Source of the DNA: Candidatus Zhuqueibacterota bacterium
Lineage (GTDB): Bacteria; BS750m-G25
Length of the DNA: 64,000 nucleotides
Assembly: GCA_016783505.1 (NCBI GenBank)
Contig: JADHWK010000002.1
Location: forward strand, 27,154-91,153
Direction: 5' to 3'
The notes under the pieces are model-generated. The model worked only from the letters and a program-made list of their open reading frames with translations, did not search any database and had not been told where the DNA came from. Shown one piece after another: positions 1 to 7,787 of the stretch; the first letter of the stretch is position 1, and every line of letters begins with the position of its first letter. The translations under genes and the position numbers were made by a program.

Positions 1-2
1 TA

Positions 3-992
3 TTAAAAACAAAGGGGAATGTATCATTTCAATCAGCGCTGGGAATTATCTCTCCCGGTTTTGATACAAATGATCTGGGATTTAGCTGGTTTACAAATGT
101 GATCAATATGCATGTTGTTGGAGGATATAGCTGGTTCCAACCCACTAATTGGTTCAGAAGATCCAGTATTAATTTGATGATTTCAAGAAATTATGATTTC
201 GACGGGAATAAATTGTTTCAACAGTACTATTTTACGGGACATATTACCTTTCTTAATTACTGGGGCATTCATTCGTCCCTACAAATCACCCCGGATGGAT
301 TGGATTTATTTGATACCCGGGGTGGACCGGCTATTGCATATCACGGATATCAGTATATGAACCTGGGATTTTATTCAGACGACAGAAAAAAAGTGAGGGT
401 TTATGGAAGTATGAGTTATCGGGCTGTGAATGATGGGGCATATAGTAGAGATTTTGATATTGATTTTGTTTATAATCCCTCCCCTTCAATAAAGTTGACC
501 CTTTCCGCAAACCTTTACAAAGAACTTGACCATCAGCAATGGGTGGATAACATTGCCGATTCCTCTGCGGTTTCTACTTATGATACAAAATATATTTTTT
601 CAGATTTAGACGAAACAATAAGATCGGGCACAATCCGACTGGATTGGGGATTCACGCCCAGACTATCATTTCAAATGTATATTCAGCCCTATATTGCAGT
701 GGGACATTACTCTCATTTCAAGGAATTAATGGAGGGGGGCACCTATCATTTTAAAGAATATGATTATCAGGAATCTAATCCGGATTTTAATTATAAATCT
801 TTCAAAGCGAATATGGTTTTACGTTGGGAATATCGTCCCGGCTCTTTGATCTATTTGGTATGGACACAAAACCGGGAAAATGATGACAGACCCGGAGTTT
901 ATAATTTAAAGGATGATATCCAATCTCTTAGGGATGAAGATTCTGACAACATATTCCTGGTTAAATTAAACTATTTATTCACTGTTCGTTGA
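3..992 (+). CDS. DUF5916 outer-membrane protein, C-terminal part (5' end lies outside the window)
   Basis: The frame is open from the first bases of the window, so this is the 3' part of a longer gene, and the first internal Met codon (99) is not a start. About 330 codons are visible. They alternate hydrophobic and polar residues, are rich in Tyr/Trp/Phe, and end in a Leu/Phe strand, as in outer-membrane barrels. The segment RWEYRPGSLIYLVWTQNR near the end is characteristic of DUF5916. Full-length members are usually over 700 residues, with an N-terminal family-9 carbohydrate-binding-like domain before this barrel. Function is unknown. It has no operon partner in view; decayed accessory DNA follows. 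Confidence 0.75.
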   Translation, partial: LKTKGNVSFQSALGIISPGFDTNDLGFSWFTNVINMHVVGGYSWFQPTNWFRRSSINLMISRNYDFDGNKLFQQYYFTGHITFLNYWGIHSSLQITPDGLDLFDTRGGPAIAYHGYQYMNLGFYSDDRKKVRVYGSMSYRAVNDGAYSRDFDIDFVYNPSPSIKLTLSANLYKELDHQQWVDNIADSSAVSTYDTKYIFSDLDETIRSGTIRLDWGFTPRLSFQMYIQPYIAVGHYSHFKELMEGGTYHFKEYDYQESNPDFNYKSFKANMVLRWEYRPGSLIYLVWTQNRENDDRPGVYNLKDDIQSLRDEDSDNIFLVKLNYLFTVR

Positions 993-1035
993 TGTTATTA
1001 ATAACCATCCCCATACAATTAAAGGATCACAATCC

Positions 1036-1473
1036 TTGATTCCAGTTCTTTTAACTTGTAACATGCTTACACACAAAATTAAAATGAATAAACAAACTTC
1101 AGCAAATGACATCCCCTCTGTAAACGAAACTTTTACCTTTATAATCCCTTATCATACCCTTCAAGTTACCCCTCAAGTCACCGAGCAAGTCACCGAGCAA
1201 GTCACCGAACAAGTCACCGAACAAGTCACCGGACAAGTCACCGGACAAGTCGAAATGATGGATAGAATTGCTTCCACGTTAAAACACTGTGAAACACCGA
1301 GGTCTCTAAGAGAGATCATGACGTTTTTAAAGCTGAAACATAGAGAGACCTTTATGGAAAAAGTGCTACATCCACTCTTAGAGAAAGGCTACTTAAGAAG
1401 GACAATCCCAGATAAACCGAGAAGTAGATTTCAGAGGTATGTAGCAGTAAAGGAAAAGAAAAATGAGCAATAA
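1036..1473 (+). pseudogene. C-terminal fragment of a Fic/AlbA-type transcriptional regulator with VTEQ repeats
   Basis: The open frame covers only the end of a larger protein. Residues about 43-73 are a run of four-residue repeats (VTPQ, VTEQ, VTGQ), encoded by a 12-bp tandem DNA repeat. They are followed by a winged-helix-like domain (SLREIMTFLKLKHRETF) of the kind at the C-terminus of Fic-domain and AlbA_2/RecG-like ATP-binding regulators. The catalytic N-terminal part is absent upstream. There is no convincing ribosome binding site at the first ATG. These regulators are often neighbours of type I restriction loci, which fits the hsdS fragments that follow. I infer a truncated remnant, although a short translated protein cannot be excluded. 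Confidence 0.6.
1162..1250 (+). repeat. 12-bp tandem repeat (CAAGTCACCGAR), about seven units
   Basis: Seven consecutive units of CAAGTCACCGAG and close variants encode the VTEQ-type linker of the Fic-like fragment. Changes are confined to a few positions (GAG/GAA/GGA). Such in-frame 12-bp repeats can expand or contract by slippage without breaking the frame. Confidence 0.9.
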
Positions 1474-1591
1474 TCCAAAACCCGGCTACAAACTCACCGA
1501 ACTAGGTGAAATACCAGAAGAGTGGCAAGTGGTAAGGTTTGGGGAGGTCATTTTGGTAAAACTCAGGTATAAAGGAGTCAATAATAGATAA
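1463..1591 (+). pseudogene. hsdS 5' fragment 1 (type I restriction specificity subunit)
   Basis: A 42-codon frame begins GYKLTELGEIPEEW after a short lead, which is the recognisable opening of many HsdS specificity subunits. It continues WQVVRFGEVI and then stops. The two target-recognition domains and the conserved helical spacers are missing. The ATG overlaps the end of the Fic-like fragment by 11 bp, as it would in an intact regulator-hsdS operon. This is one of three hsdS starts within 1.2 kb. Confidence 0.7.
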
Positions 1592-1598
1592 TCAAGCA

Positions 1599-2105
1599 AT
1601 GGTTCCAATAGAAATAATTGAGAAGCGAATTTATTTGCTCCGTGGAAAGAAGGTTATGATTGATTCGCATTTGGCAGAATTATATGGAGTAGAAACAAAA
1701 CAATTAAAAAGACAAGTTAGAAGAAATGTAGAAAGATTTCCTGATGATTTCATGTTTGAGTTAACACAAGAAGAATATCAGGATTTTTTAAGGCGCCAAT
1801 TTGGCACCTTAAAGAGAGGCAAATATTCAAAATATATTCCATACGCATTCACAGAACAGGGTATAGCTATGCTTTCCAGTGTGCTGAATAGCAAACGAGC
1901 TATACAGGTTAATATCCAGGTTATGCGAGCTTTTGTAAAACTCCGTGAGATGCTTACTACACACAAAGAACTTGCTCGCAAATTAGAACAATTGGAAAAG
2001 AAATATGATGCACAGTTCAAAATAGTATTTGATGCAATCCACCAGCTTATGGCACCACCCAAAAAGCCACACCGAAAGATTGGGTTTCATAGAGAGGGGA
2101 AATAA
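1599..2105 (+). CDS. ORF6N domain protein
   Basis: This 168-residue protein is intact. Residues about 5-90 form an ORF6N domain, a DNA-binding module related to phage KilA-N/Bro proteins (motifs VMIDSHLAELYGVETKQLKR and FPDDFMFELT, then YIPYAFTEQGIAMLSSVL). A C-terminal helical tail (residues 115-160) could form a short coiled coil. ORF6N genes are commonly embedded in type I restriction loci beside hsdS, and here the gene lies between two hsdS 5' fragments, its stop overlapping the ATG of the second. The role is unproven; DNA binding or regulation of the locus is the usual inference. Confidence 0.85.
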   Translation: MVPIEIIEKRIYLLRGKKVMIDSHLAELYGVETKQLKRQVRRNVERFPDDFMFELTQEEYQDFLRRQFGTLKRGKYSKYIPYAFTEQGIAMLSSVLNSKRAIQVNIQVMRAFVKLREMLTTHKELARKLEQLEKKYDAQFKIVFDAIHQLMAPPKKPHRKIGFHREGK

Positions 2106-2173
2106 TGAATAAATACAATAAGTTTAAACAAACAAAAATCGGCGAAATACCTGAGGAGTGGAAGAATGTTTGA
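2105..2173 (+). pseudogene. hsdS 5' fragment 2
   Basis: The ATG overlaps the ORF6N stop. Twenty-two codons read as another HsdS N-terminus (TKIGEIPEEW) before a TGA. Nothing further of hsdS follows in any frame. Confidence 0.65.
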
Positions 2174-2235
2174 ACCAAATTTCCGCTACAGTCATAAGAT
2201 TGTTAAAAATCTCACGCTAATTAAGCAAAGATATC

Positions 2236-2451
2236 AAGATTCTTAAAGAGAGGGGACAAATTGCATTAACTGAGAGGCAGATGAAGATTGTGGAATGGAT
2301 ATTACAAAATGGCAAGATAACAAATAAAGATGTAAGAGAGATGTTTAAAATTTCAGATCGAGCAGCCTTGAAGGAAATAAGAAAATTGGTGGATTCAGAA
2401 GTGGTTAAATCAGAAGGTAAAGGAAGAAGCCTGTATTATATTCTGGAATAA
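2236..2451 (+). pseudogene. Winged-helix fragment, C-terminus of a Fic/AlbA-like regulator
   Basis: Without an ATG, this frame encodes about 70 residues of a helix-turn-helix module (LTERQMKIVEWILQNGKITN, then DVREMFKISDRAALKEIRKL) ending KGRSLYYILE and a stop. This is the usual C-terminal DNA-binding domain of ATP-binding regulators found next to type I restriction genes. Its N-terminal part is missing. One base into another frame the text continues through a second 12-bp repeat, which suggests a frameshift separates it from its original tail. Confidence 0.55.
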
Positions 2452-2461
2452 TGCGGTATAT

Positions 2462-2509
2462 GGTTCGGGATTAGGTTCGGGATTAGGTTGGCGATTAGGT
2501 TGGCGATTA
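2462..2509 (+). repeat. 12-bp tandem repeat (GGTTCGGGATTA / GGTTGGCGATTA), four units
   Basis: There are two GGTTCGGGATTA units followed by two GGTTGGCGATTA units. Read in frame they give GSGLGSGLGWRLGWRL, a low-complexity linker comparable to the VTEQ repeat of the first regulator fragment but unrelated in sequence. Confidence 0.85.
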
Positions 2510-2555
2510 CTAGTTGGGAAAGACAAAAATTAACAATAGCCTAAGCCCTGACTAA

Positions 2556-2684
2556 AAACTCACCGAATTTGGAAAGACACCAGAAGAGTGGTTAGGCTGG
2601 GTGATATACTTTCATTTAAGGGTTGCCAAAAAGAAGAGACCCAAAAATATAAACCAACTAAGAGATCGTGAAACATGCCAATAA
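2556..2684 (+). pseudogene. hsdS 5' fragment 3
   Basis: This is a frame without an ATG. It reads KLTEFGKTPEEW, the third copy of the HsdS opening motif in this region, then runs into unrelated residues and a stop. It supports repeated loss or exchange of hsdS genes here. Confidence 0.5.
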
Positions 2685-2717
2685 GGGATGTTATTCAAAA
2701 TGCTTCGCTTATACATA

Positions 2718-2737
2718 GTTATCTGACATTGCCCGCC
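2718..2737 (+). repeat. Left arm of a 20-bp inverted repeat flanking the Hsp90-like gene
   Basis: GTTATCTGACATTGCCCGCC here matches, on the opposite strand, the 20 bases at 7479-7498 with two differences. The two arms enclose 4.7 kb that contains just one long gene. Confidence 0.7.
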
Positions 2738-2909
2738 CTGGAAAGTTGATGTCAATGAAAACTGATAAAGAAATATCTCCAAATGTTAGCATCCACCACC
2801 GAATTAAAGCTACTAGAAGCGTGGGTATGTGCCACTGGGAGGTACAAAACAAAAGAACATATAATAAGAGAAATGTTTTATCAAATCTGGAATACTCGGG
2901 GGTGAGATG

Positions 2910-5900
2910 ATGGCCATTAAAATCAAATGGGACCACGAATTTATTAAACAAGTTGCAGCTCAAAATGAGAAATATAAAGATGATCCACTAGTAGAAAAAT
3001 TAACGGATTTTATTGCTAAGAGTGTCTACTCATCCCCATCTCATTTTGCATTAGAAATGATCCAAAATGCTGACGACGAAAAATCTACTGAGATAAAATT
3101 TTATTTTGAAAAGAATAATAAAATCATAGTTACTAATAATGGTAAAAAATTTTCAAAAGATGATGTCAGGACAATTTGTTACGCAGGGCATAGCCTAAAG
3201 AAAAACAAAAAGGGATTTTTCGGAATAGGATTTAAATCGGTTAAAAGGATAACAGATACTCCTCAAATTATATCTAGCAATTACAATTTCGTTATCCATA
3301 AATATTATCACCCAGAACCATGCAAAGAGATCCCAGAAGATATAACATTCAACCCTCAAAAAGGTGCAATTTTTATTTTGCCTTTGAAATCTAAAAAAGA
3401 ATATAACAACATTTTCAAAAATTTTATGGAAGAAACCAATGAGAATCTATTATTGTTTCTTGATTATATTAAGAAAATTTATATTATCGACAGGAGGAAA
3501 AAAGAAGAAAAGACTCATGTTTTGTCTTATGACCGTAAATATGGAATTTTAGAAAATTCATATACGGGTAATAAATCGTTTTGGAAAGTATTTAAGAAGA
3601 TAATCTATGTACCCAAACGTATTCGTAAACCAATGGGAAAAGAAAGGGTAAGAAAAACTGAGATGGCTTTAGCATTTCCAGCAGATATAAAGGATACCCC
3701 AGATCCCCAAAAACTATTTTGTTATCTGCCGACAGAGCGTTTCACCGGTTACCCCTTTATAGTTCAGGGCGACTTTTTACCCATATTAGGCAGGAGCAAC
3801 ATAGACGAAGAAGATCCTTGGAATAAACACCTATTAAACCAATTGTCAGAATTAATTGCAGACGCCTTTGAAAATCTAAGAAACTATCCCAATTTTAGAT
3901 TGCGAATACTTTCATTTCTTCCACTAAAGGAAGAATGTCATGATGAGTTATTTATTAAGTATATAGACGCTATCTATACGGAATTAAAGAACAGAGAGAT
4001 TGCATTCACACGAGATATATGTTTTAAAAAACCGACAGATTCTATCGATCTTTCCCGCGATCTATGGGAGCTCTTTAGCAATGATGATTTACAAGAGATT
4101 TACAAAAATGAAAAATTTGTGATATCGGACGGGTATAATGACCATGAAAGGAAGATTTTATCTCTGTTGGGCATGGAAACGTTCGGATTAGATAATATAA
4201 TCTCATTCTTCAAAAATAATAAGGGTATAAGGAAGAAAGTTGTGGATCCAAATTGGTTTGTTTCTATTTATGCATACATAAATGACGATTTTGACGACTA
4301 TGAGAAAGATGATTTGAGGAATGTTCCATTTCTCTTATCTGAAACAGAGGAGCTTATTTACTCAGAAGATCCAAAAAAAATGGATAAACCAAGGCTAATT
4401 GCCAATCAGTATATGAACAAGGAAACCTCATTTTTTTCTGAATTGTTCAATAAAGATAAACTAATATTCCTCCATAAGAGATTTAGAATATCTAGAAATC
4501 AAAAGAAGAATAAAAATTACGATCGCCGACTCGATAAGGTTCATCAGTTATTTGAATTTCTTGGTGTAATTAGAATGGTTGAGGCGCATCATATTATTAC
4601 ACAACTCATATTACCAAAATTTCAGGAAACGCGAAACGGGAAACGTCTAGGTCATAAAAAAGCCATTTTATTCACAAATTTTATTCTTGAAAATTTGTCA
4701 TATTACCGTAAAATATACGGAAGCCGTACAAAAACTGATGATTGGGAAATTTTCTCAGACATTAGGTCAAAAATCCTAGTACTTGCAGAAAAGAGGGATT
4801 CTACTAGTAAGAAAAGATATGTCTTTTTATCCCCAACGGAGGTTTATAGACGTGGTGAGGGAAAGAAACTACTCCCTGAAAAATATTTTAGGGGTTTGAC
4901 TGAGGTACCATTTATCTCCAGAAAATATTTTTCCAAAAAGATCTTAGGTAGTTTTACTAGCATACCGATTACGCAAGCAAGTAAAAGACGTAAGATATAT
5001 TCTTGGGATGCTTTCTTCCATTTGATGGGGGGTTGGGAAATCCCAAGAGTAATACCAATTAGTCGGAGTTATTCTCGATACGACTCAAGACTAAAAGATG
5101 ATTTCCCAAATGTCGATTGGGACTATGAATATGATTCTACAACAGGATACGAAATTAAAGATTGGATAATGCCAGAGTTAACTGATACCATTCGAAAGTA
5201 CATCAACACAAAGGTTAAAGTTGAAAAAGACCGATTGAAACATCGGTTAGTTTATATTAGAGAAAGCGTTGCAAAAAATTGGAAAAAATACAAAGATTAT
5301 AAAAAAGCAGAAGCCTCATATTTTTATTATTCAGATGGGGATATCAAAGTAGGTTCAACTTTTTATCAACAGCTAAAAAAACCTTGGTTTCCAAGATCTA
5401 CCGACGGAAAATTAATAATACCTTCAAAAAATTACAAAGATACAATTGATAATAGATATTTAGCGCCCAAAGGCTCTGATTTTATAGATATACCCCCAGG
5501 GTCGAAAGAATTTTATAAGGAAATAGGGGTAATTGAAGATCCTGATCCAAAGGATGTGCTTGAAAGATTGCAGAAGATAAAAGCACATTGGGATAAAGTT
5601 AACAAGATACCCCTAGATAGCTTTAAGAAAATGGAGGCTTATTATAAGTATTTAGTTGATAAAAGTAAAACAAATCCTGATTTAAAAGATGCAATCGAAA
5701 GTATATTTTCAAAAAAGTATGTAATATTTCTTCCTACAAAAGTCCGTGGTAAAACGAAAATATGGTGGCATAGAGACCAAGTATTTGCAATAGAAACTTT
5801 GGATCATTCCCTTACACCATTTTTTCAATCGTTATTTCAGGAAGGAGCATACAGCATAGAACTAGAAGAGACATTTATTTCCCTAGGCGTTAGAATTAGT

Positions 5901-7421
5901 CCGAGCTTTAGAGACTACAAAGAAACCTTTCAACACATTATGAAGGAGTGGGGAAAAGCCTCAACAAACAAAAGATTGGAACTTAAGGGAAAAATTAGTT
6001 ATGCTTTAGAAGGGCTAAGTACATTGATCGAAAGCGAATCGGTAGACGATGATGAAAAAATTAGGAAACTATTCGATGAAAATATTTTCTTAACCGATCA
6101 GAATGAATTTTTAACACCCAATGAAATATATTTGAAAGACGATTACGAAATCTATGAGGTATTTCAAGATTGTATTCCCACATTGTGGTACAACGGTGAA
6201 ATAGCATCTATTTCATCATCATTGATAAGGATAGGTTTCAACTCGTTAAAAGATTATAAAGACAAAAGAAAAGCAAGGTTTATTGATAAAGAATTTATTC
6301 ATAAAGATGATCTTCCAAAAATGATAGAATTTTGTGAAGTTATTGAGGCCTTCATAGAAAATAGATTCAGTACATTATATGATAAGCAAAGGGAGAATAT
6401 CGCTAGATCTAAAGATTTACAAATTTATACAGCAAAAAATATAAAAGTTACTTACTTCTTAGAGGGCAAAAAGCGAATAAAAAATAATGTGCCCATTTAC
6501 TTATCGAAAAATGAACTTGTGATATCTACCGCCGAAAACGATCCATGGTTAGAAGTAATCAGAGATGACTTTTCAAAATGTTTGTCCTCAATTTTTGGAG
6601 ATTTAGGTCCTCATTTGAGACCTTTGATCAATGATTTGCATCAAAACCCAGAAGACATTAACGTTGTCATTCAAAAGTGGGGGTTAGAAAGGGGACGTGT
6701 ATTTAAAAAATATGTTGAGGAGGAAAGCCAAGTAATCAAGATGCCTTTGGCTCAAGCGAAAAAAGAACTTGAGACCTTTGGAGAAGAGGTCGAAGAAGAA
6801 CCAATAACCCAAGTAGTTGATATCACAACCACACCAACCCAAACACCACAACCCAAGAGCAAGGATGAGGAAGTTTTCCCGTTAGAAACAATCAACGGTT
6901 TTATTATAAAAAACATTAAAACAGGCGAAGTGACTACATTACCACTCAAAAGAAGAAAGATAAGAAAAAGTAAATTGCCAAAAAAGAAGGGAATTTCTAA
7001 AACTTATACCCCATTTTCATCTCAAATGACGGAGGATATAGCTGTAGAAATCGTAAAAAAGTTTGAAGAATCTCAAGATCGAGTGGATATAAAAGATGTG
7101 AGAGATGATGAAGATGAGGGTTGTGACTTAATTTCATCTGGGAGGGGTGGGAATCGTCTGATAGAAATAAAAGCTTCCAAGGGTAAAAGACCGCAAATTA
7201 AACTTCGGCCATCTCAATATAAAAGAGCAAAACAAGATAAAGAGAAGTATTACATTTACAAAGTAGAAAACATAGAGAAAGGAAAATTACCACATATCGA
7301 AATAGTTCAGAATCCGATAGAGAATCCAAAGATTAGAATTGTTCATTTAGGAGAAGTTAAAATAGAAGGATGGGAAAACTCGGATAAAATCTCAATCGAT
7401 GTAAGGATTGAAGAAAATTAG
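2910..7421 (+). CDS. Giant Hsp90/sacsin-type ATPase with C-terminal PD-(D/E)xK-like (DUF3883/NOV_C) domain
   Basis: The protein has 1503 residues. The N-terminus is a GHKL (Hsp90-like) ATP-binding domain of the sacsin / NO VEIN type: N-box with QNADD at 52-56, G1 NNGKKF at 76-81, and G2 GFFGIGFKSV at 102-111. A long middle region has no recognised domain. A Pro/Thr linker near 1310 and a Lys/Arg-rich stretch precede a DUF3883-like domain at about 1370-1470. There D1406 followed by E1419-x-K1421 (LIEIK) fits the PD-(D/E)xK nuclease pattern. Start 2910 is chosen over ATG 2907 because it has better spacing to the GGGGG Shine-Dalgarno. Codons are AT-rich and the locus stands alone among restriction debris. 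Related ATPase-DUF3883 proteins occur in defence islands, so a phage-defence role is inferred, not shown. Confidence 0.8.
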   Translation: MAIKIKWDHEFIKQVAAQNEKYKDDPLVEKLTDFIAKSVYSSPSHFALEMIQNADDEKSTEIKFYFEKNNKIIVTNNGKKFSKDDVRTICYAGHSLKKNKKGFFGIGFKSVKRITDTPQIISSNYNFVIHKYYHPEPCKEIPEDITFNPQKGAIFILPLKSKKEYNNIFKNFMEETNENLLLFLDYIKKIYIIDRRKKEEKTHVLSYDRKYGILENSYTGNKSFWKVFKKIIYVPKRIRKPMGKERVRKTEMALAFPADIKDTPDPQKLFCYLPTERFTGYPFIVQGDFLPILGRSNIDEEDPWNKHLLNQLSELIADAFENLRNYPNFRLRILSFLPLKEECHDELFIKYIDAIYTELKNREIAFTRDICFKKPTDSIDLSRDLWELFSNDDLQEIYKNEKFVISDGYNDHERKILSLLGMETFGLDNIISFFKNNKGIRKKVVDPNWFVSIYAYINDDFDDYEKDDLRNVPFLLSETEELIYSEDPKKMDKPRLIANQYMNKETSFFSELFNKDKLIFLHKRFRISRNQKKNKNYDRRLDKVHQLFEFLGVIRMVEAHHIITQLILPKFQETRNGKRLGHKKAILFTNFILENLSYYRKIYGSRTKTDDWEIFSDIRSKILVLAEKRDSTSKKRYVFLSPTEVYRRGEGKKLLPEKYFRGLTEVPFISRKYFSKKILGSFTSIPITQASKRRKIYSWDAFFHLMGGWEIPRVIPISRSYSRYDSRLKDDFPNVDWDYEYDSTTGYEIKDWIMPELTDTIRKYINTKVKVEKDRLKHRLVYIRESVAKNWKKYKDYKKAEASYFYYSDGDIKVGSTFYQQLKKPWFPRSTDGKLIIPSKNYKDTIDNRYLAPKGSDFIDIPPGSKEFYKEIGVIEDPDPKDVLERLQKIKAHWDKVNKIPLDSFKKMEAYYKYLVDKSKTNPDLKDAIESIFSKKYVIFLPTKVRGKTKIWWHRDQVFAIETLDHSLTPFFQSLFQEGAYSIELEETFISLGVRISPSFRDYKETFQHIMKEWGKASTNKRLELKGKISYALEGLSTLIESESVDDDEKIRKLFDENIFLTDQNEFLTPNEIYLKDDYEIYEVFQDCIPTLWYNGEIASISSSLIRIGFNSLKDYKDKRKARFIDKEFIHKDDLPKMIEFCEVIEAFIENRFSTLYDKQRENIARSKDLQIYTAKNIKVTYFLEGKKRIKNNVPIYLSKNELVISTAENDPWLEVIRDDFSKCLSSIFGDLGPHLRPLINDLHQNPEDINVVIQKWGLERGRVFKKYVEEESQVIKMPLAQAKKELETFGEEVEEEPITQVVDITTTPTQTPQPKSKDEEVFPLETINGFIIKNIKTGEVTTLPLKRRKIRKSKLPKKKGISKTYTPFSSQMTEDIAVEIVKKFEESQDRVDIKDVRDDEDEGCDLISSGRGGNRLIEIKASKGKRPQIKLRPSQYKRAKQDKEKYYIYKVENIEKGKLPHIEIVQNPIENPKIRIVHLGEVKIEGWENSDKISIDVRIEEN

Positions 7422-7478
7422 CAAATAATAAACACACAATCCGAAAGAAATATTTGCACCTCCCACATATAACCGAGA

Positions 7479-7498
7479 GGCGGGCAACATCAGATAAC
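7479..7498 (-). repeat. Right arm of the 20-bp inverted repeat flanking the Hsp90-like gene
   Basis: GGCGGGCAACATCAGATAAC is the reverse complement of the 2718-2737 arm at 18 of 20 positions. It is followed at once by the structured hairpin at 7500-7571. A partial relative (GGCAGGCAACATC, then TAACACAG) occurs near 15015. Confidence 0.7.
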
Positions 7499-7499
7499 A

Positions 7500-7571
7500 C
7501 AGCATATACACTTCGGGCTTACGCCTTTGCCCTTTGGGACATTTTGCTATCGCAAAACGTCGTATATGCTG
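7500..7571. repeat. Imperfect palindrome with 10-bp outer arms, attC-like
   Basis: Outer arms CAGCATATAC (7500-7509) and GTATATGCTG (7562-7571) are perfect complements. Between them lie smaller hairpins, including TTTTGC-TATC-GCAAAA. ATAAC precedes the left arm and ACGTCAT follows the right one. This nested arrangement resembles an integron attC site, but no integrase or cassette array is in the window. The 62-codon open frame crossing it shows no protein-like features. Confidence 0.45.
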
Positions 7572-7621
7572 GAAACGTCATACGCCATGCAGTGCCTGAA
7601 AAAGAATAAGGAGACTTATAG

Positions 7622-7774
7622 AGAAAAAAAGCCGAACAGCAAGTTAAAGAGACTGGCTTTCAGAAATGGCGTCATCCAGGTGGTAAACTTAGGGAACTTG
7701 GTATTGAGTCAATTTTAAATAATAAAACCCGAATAAATTCAAAGCGTCTACTTTGGTCAGAAATTACAAAATAA
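7622..7774 (+). pseudogene. Unidentified gene fragment (3' end)
   Basis: After an in-frame stop at 7619, about 50 codons run open without an ATG to a stop at 7774. They read FQKWRHPGGKLRELGIESIL and continue with basic residues. Composition and the ordered motif look like real protein, but the family is not recognised. It is best read as the decayed 3' end of an accessory gene lying between the hairpin and the peptidase gene. Confidence 0.35.
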
Positions 7775-7787
7775 AAGGAGGTTTAAA

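Noticed and set aside
7527..7718. 63-codon plus-strand open frame across the attC-like palindrome
   Set aside because: It runs through the hairpin DNA, has no ribosome site and no protein-like pattern; a neighbouring frame (7622-7774) looks more like real coding remnant.
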